From NCBI GenBank assembly GCA_963752755.1, contig CAVVZJ010000001.1, forward strand, positions 1,364,001 to 1,428,000: DNA of 64,000 nt. Reading direction: 5' to 3'. Source of the DNA: CAVVZJ01 sp963752755. GTDB lineage: Bacteria > Planctomycetota > Planctomycetia > Isosphaerales > Isosphaeraceae. Below the pieces are notes generated by a model. That model saw only the letters and a program-made list of their open reading frames with translations, was not told the origin of the DNA and searched no databases. Below, in pieces: positions 9,236-19,230 of the stretch. Position numbers and translations under genes: made by a program. How positions within the stretch are numbered: the first letter of the stretch is position 1; each line of letters starts with the position of its first letter.

Positions 9236-10015
9236 CGAGCTGTTCGGCATGGGCTTTCCGCTCGTCGGATTGATCCATGTCGGGTTCGGATCGTTCCTCT
9301 CGATGCAGGCGTACTTCGGCGCCACGTTTACCCAGGCGAGCGGCGCGGTGGTCGGCCTCGGCCTGATCCGCAACGTGGCGCCGATGCTTACCGGCTTCGC
9401 CCTGGCCGCCTTGATGGCTGTGCGCACCGCCAGCGACCTGGGCGGCGAGCTTCGCCCCGGGCTCGACGAGGATGACGCCGATGTGCCGGATCGTGAGGTC
9501 GCCCTCGGACGGGCCGAGGAGATCCGCAACCCGCCCGACCCCGCCCGGCTCACGCTGGTCCGCCTGATCGCGATCGCGATCGCCGGGCCGATCCTGACGC
9601 TCTGGGGCGCGACCGTCGGCATCCTGATCGGGGCCCTGGTCAGCCAGGGGGTGCTGGGGGTTCCGCTCTCGATCTATCTGGGCTTATTCCGCCAGATGAT
9701 CCGCCCGGCGGACGCCGTCGGCGTGATCGTCAAGGGCATGGTCTACCCCGGCGTGAGCACACTGATCGCCTGCCATGAAGCCCTCCGCTCGCGGTCGGAC
9801 CCCGAAGGTTCGCGAACGCGGTCGGCCTTCCACGCCGTCCTGCTCTCCATCGTCTCGATCCTTTTCTGAACTTCTGCTGGTTCAATCTGGTTTACATGTC
9901 TGGCGGCAACCCGTTCGGCCCCCCCATGCCTGGACGGCAAGCCGTGAACCGCCGGACCGCGACATGCCGGCGCAGGCCGATCCCAATGAAGCGTGGAAGG
10001 AGGAAAGCCCGGTGA
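9045..10015 (+). CDS. mlaE: MlaE-type ABC transporter permease (frameshift near the C-terminus)
   Basis: The permease of an MCE/Mla-type phospholipid or lipid ABC transporter in the inner membrane. Family motifs visible are GFPLVGLIHVGFGSFLSMQAYFGA-type helix, GLIRNVAPMLTGFALA and a long MlaE C-terminal helix pair. As read it stops at 9869 (after SIVSILF). Restoring one T in the TTTT run at 9862-9865 continues the frame as LNFCWFNLVYMSGG and ends at TGA 10013-10015, overlapping the GTG start of mlaD as GTGA. That exact coupling supports the longer version. GGGAGG precedes the ATG. No MlaF ATPase gene is in the window. Confidence 0.85.
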
Positions 10016-11282
10016 GTCGAACCTCGATCCGAGAGGTCCGGGTGGGTCTGATCGTGCTGGCCGGGATCGGCGCCTTGATTGGCCTGGTGGTCCTGGCTCA
10101 GGGAGGCCCCGGCTTCCTCGCCCCCCGCCGTACGATCGACGTCGTCTTCCACGACGGCCAGGGAGTCCGCGTCGGCAGTCCCGTGCGGGTTGCCGGCATC
10201 GACGCCGGTAGGGTCACGGCGATCGAGCTGGCCGAGGTGGAGGGCGTGCTCTGCGCCCGGGTCCGCCTGACGGTTCCCGCCGAGATCGCCGAGCGGCTCA
10301 AGCAGGATGTCCAGATCACGATCGAGTCGGGCCTGACCGGGCAGAGCGTCGTCAACGTCATCAACTCGGGACACTCGACCGTCGCCCTCGTGCCGGGCCA
10401 GATCGTGCAGGGCGTCGAGTCGAGCTTCTTCGACCCGATTCTGGAGCAGGTCGGCCTCGGGCCGGTCGAGCGCAAGCACATCAGCCACATGGTCGCCGAG
10501 GTCCGCCAGACGCTCGACGAGGCCGCCCCCCGCCTCCGCGCGGTGCTCGGCTCGCTCCAGGAGACGACCGGCGACATCCGGCAGACGGTCGCGACGTCCG
10601 ACCCCGCGTGGAGGCGACCTTCGCCGAGGTCGAGGGCCTGACCCGCCAGATCGACGACGCCCGGATTGCCGATTCCTTGAAGCGGGTCCAGAACCTGATC
10701 ACCCAGCTCGAAGCGCTCATCACCGAGAACCGTCCGGCCCTCACCTCGACGCTCCAGTCGGTCGATGGCCTGGCGACCGAGGTCCGTAACCTGGCCGCCA
10801 GGAACCGTCCCGCAGATCGAGGCCCTGCTGGCCGGGACTCAATGCCACCCGCGGCCAAGCTCGACGCCGTTCTCGCCAACGCCGAGGTCCTCACCGACCA
10901 GGGGGCCGGCATCCTCACCCACAACCGCGCCGACATCGACCGTACGATCGCCAACGTCCGCGACACCACCGCCTTCGGCCTGAAGCTGGTGCAGAAGCTC
11001 TACGGCAACCCGTTCTACCTCAGTCCCTTTTACAAGCCGAAGCCCGAGGACATCCTGGCCCAGGAGATGTACGACTCAGCCAATACCTTCCTCCTCGGGG
11101 CCAAGGAGTTCAGCGACGCCCTGAAGACCCTCCAGGCGTTGCGCGATCGGGCCACGACGAAACGCGAACAGGACGCCTACAACATGCTCTACCAGCGTGC
11201 CTGGCAGATGGTCGGTCAGCTCGAAGAAGCGCAACGGCGGCTCGCCAATGGACTTCAGCAGAATACACCCGCCCGTCGCTAG
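10012..11282 (+). CDS. mlaD: MlaD/MCE-domain lipid transport protein (frameshifted)
   Basis: A single-pass inner-membrane protein with a periplasmic MCE domain, the substrate-binding partner of MlaE. It shows one N-terminal helix (VGLIVLAGIGALIGLVVLAQ), then the MCE core (DGQGVRVGSPVRVAGIDAGRV, SGLTGQSVVNVI) and a long coiled-coil C-terminus (ITQLEALITENRPALTSTLQ). I prefer GTG 10012: AAGGAGG lies 8 bases upstream and it overlaps the mlaE stop. A missing C near 10602 (CCCC for CCCCC) breaks the frame, and three single-base insertions at about 10807, 10836 and 10850 garble ten residues before cancelling out. Confidence 0.85.
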
Positions 11283-11317
11283 CCGGGTCATCGGGACTCG
11301 TTTTCCGTGATGCCGGT

Positions 11318-11345
11318 TAAACTCCGCCCAGCTTCCAGCCGATAT
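11318..11345 (+). promoter_or_regulatory. Sigma-28 (FliA/SigD)-type promoter for flgM
   Basis: TAAA (11318-11321), 16 bases, then GCCGATAT (11338-11345). This matches the published sigma-28/SigD consensus (TAAA, 14-16 bases, GCCGATAT) at every defined position. It lies about 170 bases upstream of flgM, whose product is the anti-sigma factor for this same sigma factor, which makes a feedback promoter a natural reading. Confidence 0.6.
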
Positions 11346-11518
11346 ATACCAACGTGGAGGCTCGAAAGGGGCGGGAGGCCGGCGGATGCCGGAGGCGATG
11401 ACCCGACCCGGGCGAGCCGGCTCGGCCCCGTCCAGGGGACCGCTCTCGCGGACTCCCGGGCCGATCCAACAGCCGGCCGCGTCAATCGCCGGCCAACGCA
11501 CCAGAAGGGGAGACTCAC

Positions 11519-11803
11519 ATGGAAATCTACGGCGCCGGAGGGGCTCAGGGGCCCCAACCGATCTATCCGCGACTGGCCTCGTTCACCGTCGAGGCCGGAC
11601 AGACCGTCCAGGCACAGGCCCCGCGCGACCAGCTCGAGATCTCGCCGCTGGGCCAGATGCTCGATAGCATCAACGATCTACCCGAGATTCGCCACGAGCG
11701 CGTCGAGGAGATCCGCAGTCAGATCGCCGCGGGCGTCTACGAGACGCCGGAGAAGCTGGAAGTCGCCCTCGATCGCCTCCTCGACGAGTTCCAAGGCTGG
11801 TAA
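11519..11803 (+). CDS. flgM: Anti-sigma-28 factor FlgM
   Basis: A 94-residue protein whose C-terminal half (PEIRHERVEEIRSQIAAGVY, then ALDRLLDEF) is the FlgM domain that binds and inhibits sigma-28. The N-terminal half is unstructured, as usual in FlgM. AGGGGAG lies 8 bases before the ATG. FlgM is normally exported through the flagellar basal body to release the sigma factor. No flagellar genes are visible here, so it may work in a non-flagellar sigma-28 circuit. A consensus sigma-28 promoter lies upstream. Confidence 0.85.
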   Translation: MEIYGAGGAQGPQPIYPRLASFTVEAGQTVQAQAPRDQLEISPLGQMLDSINDLPEIRHERVEEIRSQIAAGVYETPEKLEVALDRLLDEFQGW

Positions 11804-12140
11804 GGCCCACGACCCCCGGGCGGGCCAAACTGTCCCGCCCATGCTCCACGATTCCGGACATCTCGATCGTCTGGCCCGACCGGGATCGCTCCCGACGGGT
11901 CCCTGGACCGGGAGGGTCAGGGGACCTGCCGAGGTGATCCCGGTTCCGTTTGCGCTTCGGGGTTCCCCGGCGCGCTTCCTAATTTGGCCACGAATGGCGA
12001 TCTCGCGCCGACTTCCTGCAAGGAGTCGTGCGGGCAGGTCCGATAAACCAGGTAACGCCGGCACCGGGGCGGGATGCCCCGACGCGTGCCGGCGTCGAAC
12101 CGGACTCGCGCGTGAACCGAGGAAGGAGGATCGGTTGGCC
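11804..12140. other. Intergenic region with no supported gene
   Basis: A 337-base gap between flgM and a secreted-protein gene, both on the plus strand. I see no convincing coding frame, long repeat or strong terminator. GGAAGGAGGA at 12121-12130 is the ribosome-binding site of the following gene. Confidence 0.4.
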
Positions 12141-13170
12141 ATGCCACTCAGGAACTCCACGACCCGGCGGGCGGCCCTGCTCGTTGTCGGCGTCCTGGCC
12201 CTCGCCCCCGTACCCACCATCACCCGTGCCGATGAACCCCGAGGCATCGGCCGGCTCTTCCGCTTCGGCAACCGCCGGGACCATCCGGCGACCGAGACCC
12301 CAGCGACCGCCGAGCGGCCAAACCCTGATCGTACCGGCGCCGGGACGCCCGCGACACCTCCACCCGCGAGCCCTTCACCGTTTGGCAGCCTCCCCGCGCC
12401 CGACTCCGGCGCATCGGCTCTGAGCCCCTACCGCGCCGGTAGCGGTAATCCTTACGGATCCACGTCCGCGGCTGTCGGCGGCTACAATCCCTTGCTAAAC
12501 AACCCTGGCACGCCCGCCCCCTCGATCCCGGCAACCTCGCGGTTCACCGGCCCGAGTTCCGCCGGACCTACGAGCCCAGCCACGACCGGCGCCCGATTGA
12601 TCCCGCAGCCCCGGGTCAACCGCCCCGTCACCGACGCCGAGCCGATCCTGACCCGGGTCTCGATCGGGCGCTCCGACGACGGTCAGCATTTCGGCATGTT
12701 CCTCCAGATTTACGCCGATGGCACTGTCCTCGACAGCGAGGGCGTCCACCGGGTCGGCCCCGACGCCCTCCGTCCTCTCATCGAAGCGCCTCCAGGCTGC
12801 CGACGTCGGCCGGATCGAGGGACATTGCGGCGGCCCGCCGACCGACTTCATCGAACAGGTCCACCTGATCGTCTATGACCAAAACCGCGGACGACTCCAG
12901 GCCAACCACTTCTCCTACTCGGGCAATCCCCAGGGCTGTGATCCCGCCATTCGCAACCTCCAGGCCGCTATCGACGCGTTTCAGGTCCGCCTGACGACCC
13001 CGGCGATGACGGGCGCCGCACCGGCTCAGACTGGCACGGTTCCAAACCCCGGCCCCGCCTTCGCTCCGGGCCCGGTCCCCGGCGCGGGCGATTCCGTCCC
13101 CGCTCCCCTCGCCCCGCCCAACACCCCGGAGTCGGGTGCCACGCCGATCTCGCTGACTCCGATCAACTGA
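12141..13170 (+). CDS. Secreted Pro/Ala/Thr-rich protein (frameshifted)
   Basis: About 340 residues. Signal peptide RRAALLVVGVLALAPVPTITRA, then a long disordered Pro/Ala/Thr/Ser-rich linker, then a small globular region (ILTRVSIGRSDDGQHFGMFL, EGHCGGPPTDFIEQVHLIVY, GNPQGCDPAIRNLQAAIDAF) with two cysteines, and a Pro-rich tail. One extra C near 12788 shifts the frame after DALRPLIEA; removing it joins the two halves as EALQAADVGRIEGHCGG. I do not recognise the globular family. The location is periplasm or cell surface. A near-perfect hairpin follows the stop. Confidence 0.65.
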
Positions 13171-13177
13171 ACCCGTC

Positions 13178-13213
13178 CGTCGAGTCGCCTACCTCCAGGT
13201 GGGCGACTCGACG
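13178..13213 (+). terminator. Long near-perfect hairpin after a secreted-protein gene
   Basis: CGTCGAGTCGCCTACCT pairs with AGGTGGGCGACTCGACG across a 2-base loop, with one T-G wobble. It starts 8 bases after the stop at 13170. There is no T tract, so it may terminate with Rho or protect the mRNA 3' end. Confidence 0.5.
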
Positions 13214-13383
13214 ACCCGGAAATCGTTGGCATCGGATGGCCCGCTTCGGGTAACTTGGATGGGAACTTGACCAACCCTCCCTCCCCGACATTGCCGGGGA
13301 GTCGTTCCCACCGCGAATCCGGTGTCTCCTGGCCGATTGTTCCACGACGACCGGCTCCCGGGAGGCCCAGGGGAACCCGCCCC

Positions 13384-15801
13384 ATGCGAGCCACGATTTT
13401 CCGGATCGCCCTGCTGTTTCTCGCGATCGTGCCGGAGGCCGCCCCGGCCGGCGAGCCGATCGACTATCAGCGTGAGATCAAGCCGCTCCTGGCCCGACAT
13501 TGCGTTTCCTGTCACGGCGCCAAGAAACCTCGCGCCGGTCTACGACTCGATACCGCGGCCGCGGCCCTCCAAGGGGGGCGGAGCGGTCCTTCGGTCATTC
13601 CCGGCAAGCCGGACGAGAGCCCCTTACTGCTCGCCGTCCTCGGCTTCGGCGACACCGAGCAGATGCCCTTGCGACGTCCGCCGCTCCGCGAAGCCGAGGT
13701 CGCCCGGCTTCGCGACTGGATCGACGCCGGCGCCGTGGCCCCCGCCGACGAGTCGCCCTCCGAGGCCCCGCGTGAACATTGGGCCTTCGTGCCCCCGAAG
13801 CGGCCGGACTTGCCCGAGGTCCGCGATCGGTCCTGGGTCCGCAACCCGATCGATTTCTTCGTCCTCGCCGCCCTCGAACGCGACGGCATCGCCCCCTCGC
13901 CCGAGACTGATCGGGCGACCTTGATCCGCCGCGTCAGCCTCGACCTGACGGGCTTGCCCCCGAGCCCCGCCGAGGTTAACGCCTTCCTCGAGGATGATGC
14001 GCCCGGCGCCTACGACCGTCTCGTCGATCGGCTGCTCGACAGCCCCCACTACGGCGAGCGCCGAGCCCGTCCCTGGCTCGACATCGCCCGCTATGCCGAC
14101 AGTAACGGCTACAGCATCGACGCCCCGCGCTCGATCTGGAAGTATCGCGACTGGGTCATCGACGCCTTCAACCGCGACCTACCTTACGACCAGTTCGCCA
14201 CCGACCAGATCGCTGGCGACCTGCGCCCCGACGCCACCCTCGACCAGCTCGTCGCGACCGGCTTCCACCGCAATACTCCCATCAACCAGGAAGGCGGCAT
14301 CGACCGCGAGCAGTTCCGCATCGACTCGATCCTCGACCGCACCAGCACCACCGCCACCGCCTTCCTCGGCCTCACGATGGGCTGTTGCCAGTGCCACGAT
14401 CACAAGTATGACCCCTTGTTGCAGCAAGAGTATTATCAGTTCTTCGCCTTCTTCAACAACTGTGACGAGCCCGAGATCCCCGTCGCGACCCCCGAGGAGG
14501 TGGCGAAGAAGGAGGAGGTCGCGGCGCGGATCGAAGCCTATCTGAAGGACCTCTGGGAGAAGGAGCCCGCCCTCCACGAGCGTCAGAAAGTCTGGGAGAC
14601 CGGCCTCGACATGGCTGGCCGCCAGAAGCAGTCGCAGGAAGTCCGCGAGGCTTTTGACGTTCCCTTCGATAAGCGTGACCCGGAGAAGAACCGCGTCGTT
14701 TTCGCAGCCTTTATCGAGCAGGACCCGTCCGTCAAGGAGCACAGGGCCGCCATCGCGAAGATCCAGTCCGAGGCGCCGGAGATTGTAACGACGATGGTTG
14801 TTCGCGAGCGGAAGCAACCGCGCGAGACGCACCTGTTGCTCCAGGGCGACTTCACCCGACCCGGCCGCGAGGTCGAGCCGGGTGTGCCCTCGATCCTGCC
14901 GCCGCTGGAGCCTCGCGACGAGCGCCCGGACCGACTGGACCTCGCCCGCTGGCTGTTCCGGCCGGATCACCCGTTGACCGCCCGCGTGACGGTCAACCGG
15001 ATCTGGCAGGAGCATTTCGGCCGCGGCCTGGTCGAGACAGAAAACGACTTCGGCACCCAGGGGGCCCCGCCGTCGCATCCCGAACTTCTCGACTGGCTGG
15101 CGACCGAGTTCATCGCCCAGGGCTGGAGCCTCAAGGCGATGCACCGCCTGATCGTCACCAGTGCGACGTATCGCCAGTCGTCCGAGGCCCGTCCCGACCT
15201 GGCCACACTCGACCCCGGCAACCGCCGCCTGGCCCGCCAGTCGCGCCTTCGCCTCTCCGCCGAGGCGATCCGCGACTCCGCCCTCGCCGCAAGTGGCTTG
15301 CTGTCCCGCGCCGTCGGCGGCCCGAGCGTCTTCCCGCCGCAGCCGGACGGTGTGATGTCGCTCGGCCAGATGCGCCGCGAGTGGAAGGCCGACACCGACG
15401 CCGACCGCTACCGTCGCGGCCTCTACACCTTCTTCTGGCGCGCCACCCCCCACCCCATGCTCACCGTCTTCGACGCCCCCGACGCCACCCGCGCCTGCAC
15501 CCGCCGCGAGCGTTCCAACACGCCGCTCCAGGCCCTCACGTTACTCAACGACGAAGCCTATTTCGAGTGCGCCCGTGCGCTGGCCGACCGCGTCCTCTGC
15601 GAAGCCCCGGCCGACGATCCCGGCCGCCTGTCGTACGCCTTCCGCCTCGGCCTGGTCCGCGAGCCGACCGACGCCGAGTCGGCACGCCTCGCCGCCCTGC
15701 TCGACCAGATTCGCTCCGAGCCCGATGTGACCGACCGCGAGGCGTGGACAACCGTGGCCCGCGTCCTGCTCAACCTGGACGAATTCATCACGAGGGAGTG
15801 A
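13384..15801 (+). CDS. PSCyt1/DUF1549/DUF1553 planctomycete cytochrome protein
   Basis: An 805-residue exported protein typical of Planctomycetota. After a signal peptide comes the PSCyt1 haem domain with CVSCH (CxxCH, residues 40-44). DUF1549 follows (DRLVDRLLDSPHYGERRARP, PYDQFATDQIAGDL, GCCQCHDHKYDP), and then DUF1553 (RPDHPLTARVTVNRIWQEHFG, RERSNTPLQALTLLNDE). The CxCHDHKYDP block may bind metal or a second haem. Its biochemical role is undefined; these proteins are linked by context to polysaccharide degradation. It ends 5 bases before the DUF1501 gene, its usual operon partner. The frame is intact. Confidence 0.93.
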   Translation: MRATIFRIALLFLAIVPEAAPAGEPIDYQREIKPLLARHCVSCHGAKKPRAGLRLDTAAAALQGGRSGPSVIPGKPDESPLLLAVLGFGDTEQMPLRRPPLREAEVARLRDWIDAGAVAPADESPSEAPREHWAFVPPKRPDLPEVRDRSWVRNPIDFFVLAALERDGIAPSPETDRATLIRRVSLDLTGLPPSPAEVNAFLEDDAPGAYDRLVDRLLDSPHYGERRARPWLDIARYADSNGYSIDAPRSIWKYRDWVIDAFNRDLPYDQFATDQIAGDLRPDATLDQLVATGFHRNTPINQEGGIDREQFRIDSILDRTSTTATAFLGLTMGCCQCHDHKYDPLLQQEYYQFFAFFNNCDEPEIPVATPEEVAKKEEVAARIEAYLKDLWEKEPALHERQKVWETGLDMAGRQKQSQEVREAFDVPFDKRDPEKNRVVFAAFIEQDPSVKEHRAAIAKIQSEAPEIVTTMVVRERKQPRETHLLLQGDFTRPGREVEPGVPSILPPLEPRDERPDRLDLARWLFRPDHPLTARVTVNRIWQEHFGRGLVETENDFGTQGAPPSHPELLDWLATEFIAQGWSLKAMHRLIVTSATYRQSSEARPDLATLDPGNRRLARQSRLRLSAEAIRDSALAASGLLSRAVGGPSVFPPQPDGVMSLGQMRREWKADTDADRYRRGLYTFFWRATPHPMLTVFDAPDATRACTRRERSNTPLQALTLLNDEAYFECARALADRVLCEAPADDPGRLSYAFRLGLVREPTDAESARLAALLDQIRSEPDVTDREAWTTVARVLLNLDEFITRE

Positions 15802-15806
15802 TCCCC

Positions 15807-17260
15807 ATGAACGCTCGCGACGACCTCCTTCGTCAGATGACCCGCCGTCACTTCTTCGCCCATTGCGGCGTGGGCGTCGGCTCGGTGGCCCTCGCCTCCT
15901 TGCTTCGGGGCGAACGGGCGATTGCCGATGAGGCCGACCGCGCCACCAACCCCCTCGCGCCGAGGCCGGGACATTTTGCACCAAGGGCGAAAAGCGTCAT
16001 TTACCTGTTCATGGCGGGCGGCCCCAGCCAGCTCGAATTGTTTGACTTCAAGCCGGACCTCCAGAACCGCTCCGGACAGCCGATCCCGGACTCGTTCCTC
16101 GAAGGCAAGCGGTTCGCGTTCATGGATACGTTCACCAAGGAGAAGCCGAAGCTCCTGGGGACGGTCCGCAAGTTCGCCCAGCACGGCCAGTCGGGGGCCT
16201 GGGTCTCCGAGTGCCTGCCCGAGACGGCGAAGGTGGCCGACGAGCTGACGTTCATCAAGTCGATGGCCACCGAGCCGGTCAACCACGCGCCGGCGAAGTT
16301 CTTCATGAACACGGGCACAACCCAGTTCGGCCGACCGAGCATCGGGGCCTGGGTCACTTACGGGATCGGCAGTGAGGCCACGGACCTGCCCGGCTTCGTC
16401 GTGCTCCAGTCCGGCCCGCGCGGACCTCGCGGTGGGGCGCCGCTCTGGGGGAGCGGGTTCTTGCCGAGCACATATCAAGGCGTCCCACTCCGCAACGGCC
16501 CCGAACCGATCCTCGATCTCTCGTGCCCGCCCGGCGTCGATCCCGACCGCCAGCGCCAGGCGCTCGACGCGATCCGCGACCTCAACGGCGAGCGCCTCCG
16601 CGCCGTCGGTGATCCCGAGATCGCGGCCCGGATCGCCTCGTATGAAATGGCCTTCCGAATGCAGACCAGCGCCCGGACCTGATCGACCTGACCAGCGAGT
16701 CGAAGGCCACGCTCGACCTCTACGGCGCCGAGCCGGGCCAGCCCTCATTTGCGAATAACTGCCTGCTCGCCCGCCGACTCGTCGAGCGCGGTACCCGCTT
16801 CGTCCAGCTCTACCACGCCGACTGGGACCACCACGGCGGCCCCAGCCAGAATCTCGCCAGCGATCTCGACACGGTCACTCGCGAGATCGACCGCCCCTGC
16901 GCCGCCTTGATCCGCGACCTGAAGTCGCGCGGCCTCCTCGACTCCACCCTCGTGATCTGGGGCGGCGAGTTCGGCCGCACACCGATGGGCGAGGTCCGCG
17001 AGATGATCGGTCGCAACCACCACGTCGATGCTTATACCATGTGGCTCGCCGGCGGCGGCGTGAAACCCGGCCTCTCCCTCGGCCAGACCGACGAGTTCGG
17101 CTTCGCCGCCGTCGAGGACCGCGTCCACGTCCACGACCTCCAGGCCACGATTCTCCACCTCCTCGGCCTGGACCACGAGCGTCTGACGTATCGATTCCAG
17201 GGCCGGGACTTCCGGCTCACTGACGTCGAGGGGCGGGTGGTCGAGAAGCTGCTCGCGTGA
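15807..17260 (+). CDS. DUF1501 Tat-exported protein (frameshifted)
   Basis: About 484 residues. Twin-arginine signal MTRRHFFAHCGVGVGS at the N-terminus, then the sulfatase-like DUF1501 fold: SVIYLFMAGGPSQLELFDFK, LPETAKVADELTFIKSM, FVQLYHADWDHHGG, LVIWGGEFGRTPMGE, NHHVDAYTMWLAGGGVKPG. The frame breaks near 16672 after QTSA, where CCCGG should be CCCCGG; the added C reads on as PDLIDLTSESKATL. It is the partner of the upstream DUF1553 protein (5-base gap). A periplasmic hydrolase-like role is inferred from the fold, and no substrate is established. Confidence 0.88.
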
Positions 17261-17267
17261 GGCCAGC

Positions 17268-17375
17268 AGCCGTCCAAGAACGACTTCGGAGTTTCGTGTG
17301 GGACAGCCGCCCCCGGCTGTCTCGACGAAGGACAGCCGGGGGCGGCTGTCCCACACGAAGTTGTTCTTGGATGGC
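17268..17375. repeat. Nested palindromic element (GTGGGACAGCCG family)
   Basis: Two perfect 29-base inverted arms (17293-17321 and 17331-17359, beginning TTCGTGTGGGACAGCCGCCC) flank a 9-base loop. Outside them a second pair, CCGTCCAAGAAC on the left and GTTCTTGGATGG on the right, extends the symmetry to about 108 bases. It lies between two plus-strand genes. The architecture is MITE- or REP-like. Confidence 0.75.
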
Positions 17376-17506
17376 CCCCCAGACAGCCTCACGCATGGCC
17401 GATCGTTCATGATCCATGGCCGAGACCGTGACCTTATGACTCATCGATTATGGACCATCACGCATCGACCATTCGCACCACCCCTTTGCCCGGCCCGGAG
17501 TTTCCC

Positions 17507-19018
17507 ATGCGCATCGCCGTCGGTGGGATCATGCATGAGTCGAACACATTCGCCTCCAAGCCGACCGACCGCGCCGACTTCGTGGCCGGCAGCCTCACCT
17601 GTGGCGAAGCGATGATCCCCGTCTGGCGTGAGGCCCATCACGAGATGGGCGGCTTCCTCGCCGGCGCCGAACGCTCCGGCTTCACCCCCGTCCCCACCAC
17701 GATGGCCTGGGCCACCCCCGCCGGTCCGGTCGCTGATGAGGTAGTCGACGAGGTCGTTTCCGCGATCCTCGACGCCTGCCGTCGTGAATCCGTCGATGGC
17801 CTTTTACTCGCCCTCCACGGCGCGATGGTCACGCTCCAGCATCCCGACGCTGACGGAGAGGTTCTCCGTCGCCTCCGCGACGACCTCGGCCCCGATTTCT
17901 CCATCGTTGCCACACTCGACTACCACGCCAACGTTTCTCCGCTCATGGCCGAGAAGGCGAACGCCCTCGTCGGCTACCAGACGTATCCCCACATCGACCA
18001 GCGCGATCGCGGCCTCCTCGCCGCGGAGTTGATGGCCCGGATGGTCCGTGGCGCGATCAAGCCGGTCGTGGCCCTCGCCAAGCCTCCCTTGATCCTCAAT
18101 CTGCTTGGACAGGACACTTCGCGTGAGCCGATGCGTTCTCTGATGACCCAGGCCCGCGACGCCGAGCGGCGACCGGGGATGCTCTCCGTCAGCCTCATGG
18201 CGGGCTTCCCCTATGCCGACGTCCCCGAGATGGGACCGGCCGTGATCGCGGTCGCTGATGGAAACCGGGCGACTGCTCAGTCGATCGCCGACGAGCTGGC
18301 CGAACGCATGTGGGCCGTTCGCGATGAGCTATTCGTCCCGTGTCCCGACGCCTCCGAGGCCGTGCGCCAGGCGATCGCCTCCGACCGACGGCCGGTCGTC
18401 CTCGTCGATCTTGGAGACAACATTGGCGGCGGATCTTCGGGCGACGGCTCGGTCCTCCTCGCAGAGCTGATCCGTCAGGGGGCCCGTGATGCAGTCGTGG
18501 TCCTGTACGACCCGGAGGGGGTCCGGTTGGCGCAAGAGGTCGGCGCGGGCGGCCGGTTCGAGCGGGCTGTTGGTGGTCGGGTGGACCGGCTGCACGGAGA
18601 GCCTGTCCCGATCCGCGGCGTGGTCCGATCCTTGCACGAGGGAGCCTGGATCGAGGATCAAGCCCGTCACGGCGGCCGCCGGCACAACGACCAGGGGCCG
18701 ACTGCCGTCATCACGATCGACGGCGACAACCTCGTCGTGCTCAATTCTCTGCGGACGCCCCCTTTCAGCCTCGGCCAGCTCACCAGCCTCGGCGTCGAGC
18801 CGGAGCACCGTTCGATCCTGGTCGTCAAGGCCGCGATCGCCTACAAGGCTGCGTATCTCCCGATCGCCGGCCAGGTCATCGAGGTCGATACGCCCGGCCT
18901 GACGGCCATCGACCCGGCGCGGTTCACCTACCAACGCATCCGGCGTCCCATGTTCCCGCTCGACGAATCGGCGACGTTCGCCACTCCGAGACCTTCTGGA
19001 ACCGTTTCCTCGGTGTAA
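17507..19018 (+). CDS. M81 family metallopeptidase (MlrC-like)
   Basis: A 503-residue protein beginning MRIAVGGIMHESNTF, the standard start of the MlrC family, so I use ATG 17507 instead of 17450. The M81/DUF1485 N-terminal domain includes LLLALHGAMVT, IVATLDYHANVS and GYQTYPHIDQRDRG, whose His and Asp residues form the metal site. The MlrC C-terminal domain follows (LVDLGDNIGGGSSGDGS). MlrC was named for the last step of microcystin breakdown, but homologues are widespread and their natural substrate is generally unknown; a cytoplasmic peptidase or amidase is likely. The frame is intact. Confidence 0.9.
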   Translation: MRIAVGGIMHESNTFASKPTDRADFVAGSLTCGEAMIPVWREAHHEMGGFLAGAERSGFTPVPTTMAWATPAGPVADEVVDEVVSAILDACRRESVDGLLLALHGAMVTLQHPDADGEVLRRLRDDLGPDFSIVATLDYHANVSPLMAEKANALVGYQTYPHIDQRDRGLLAAELMARMVRGAIKPVVALAKPPLILNLLGQDTSREPMRSLMTQARDAERRPGMLSVSLMAGFPYADVPEMGPAVIAVADGNRATAQSIADELAERMWAVRDELFVPCPDASEAVRQAIASDRRPVVLVDLGDNIGGGSSGDGSVLLAELIRQGARDAVVVLYDPEGVRLAQEVGAGGRFERAVGGRVDRLHGEPVPIRGVVRSLHEGAWIEDQARHGGRRHNDQGPTAVITIDGDNLVVLNSLRTPPFSLGQLTSLGVEPEHRSILVVKAAIAYKAAYLPIAGQVIEVDTPGLTAIDPARFTYQRIRRPMFPLDESATFATPRPSGTVSSV

Positions 19019-19230
19019 TGCGGCCCCTGTCCACCGGACATTCATGCGGCGTCTTCGTTCACCGGCGGCGGTGACGCGGCGGCCGGGCTCGACCTTGGAA
19101 TTCCGGTAACGGCTGGCTAGCATGGAGGAACGGAAGGGCCTGCGGATCGAAGACGGCGACGTGCCTCGCCGAAGGCGTGAGCCCCTCGACTCCTCGCAGA
19201 CCTCAATCCGAGCCCGAGGGTCAAGCGACG

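Noticed and set aside
10765..10983. A separate short gene inside mlaD
   Set aside because: It is the correct MlaD frame for about ten residues (QIEALLAG) between compensating insertions.
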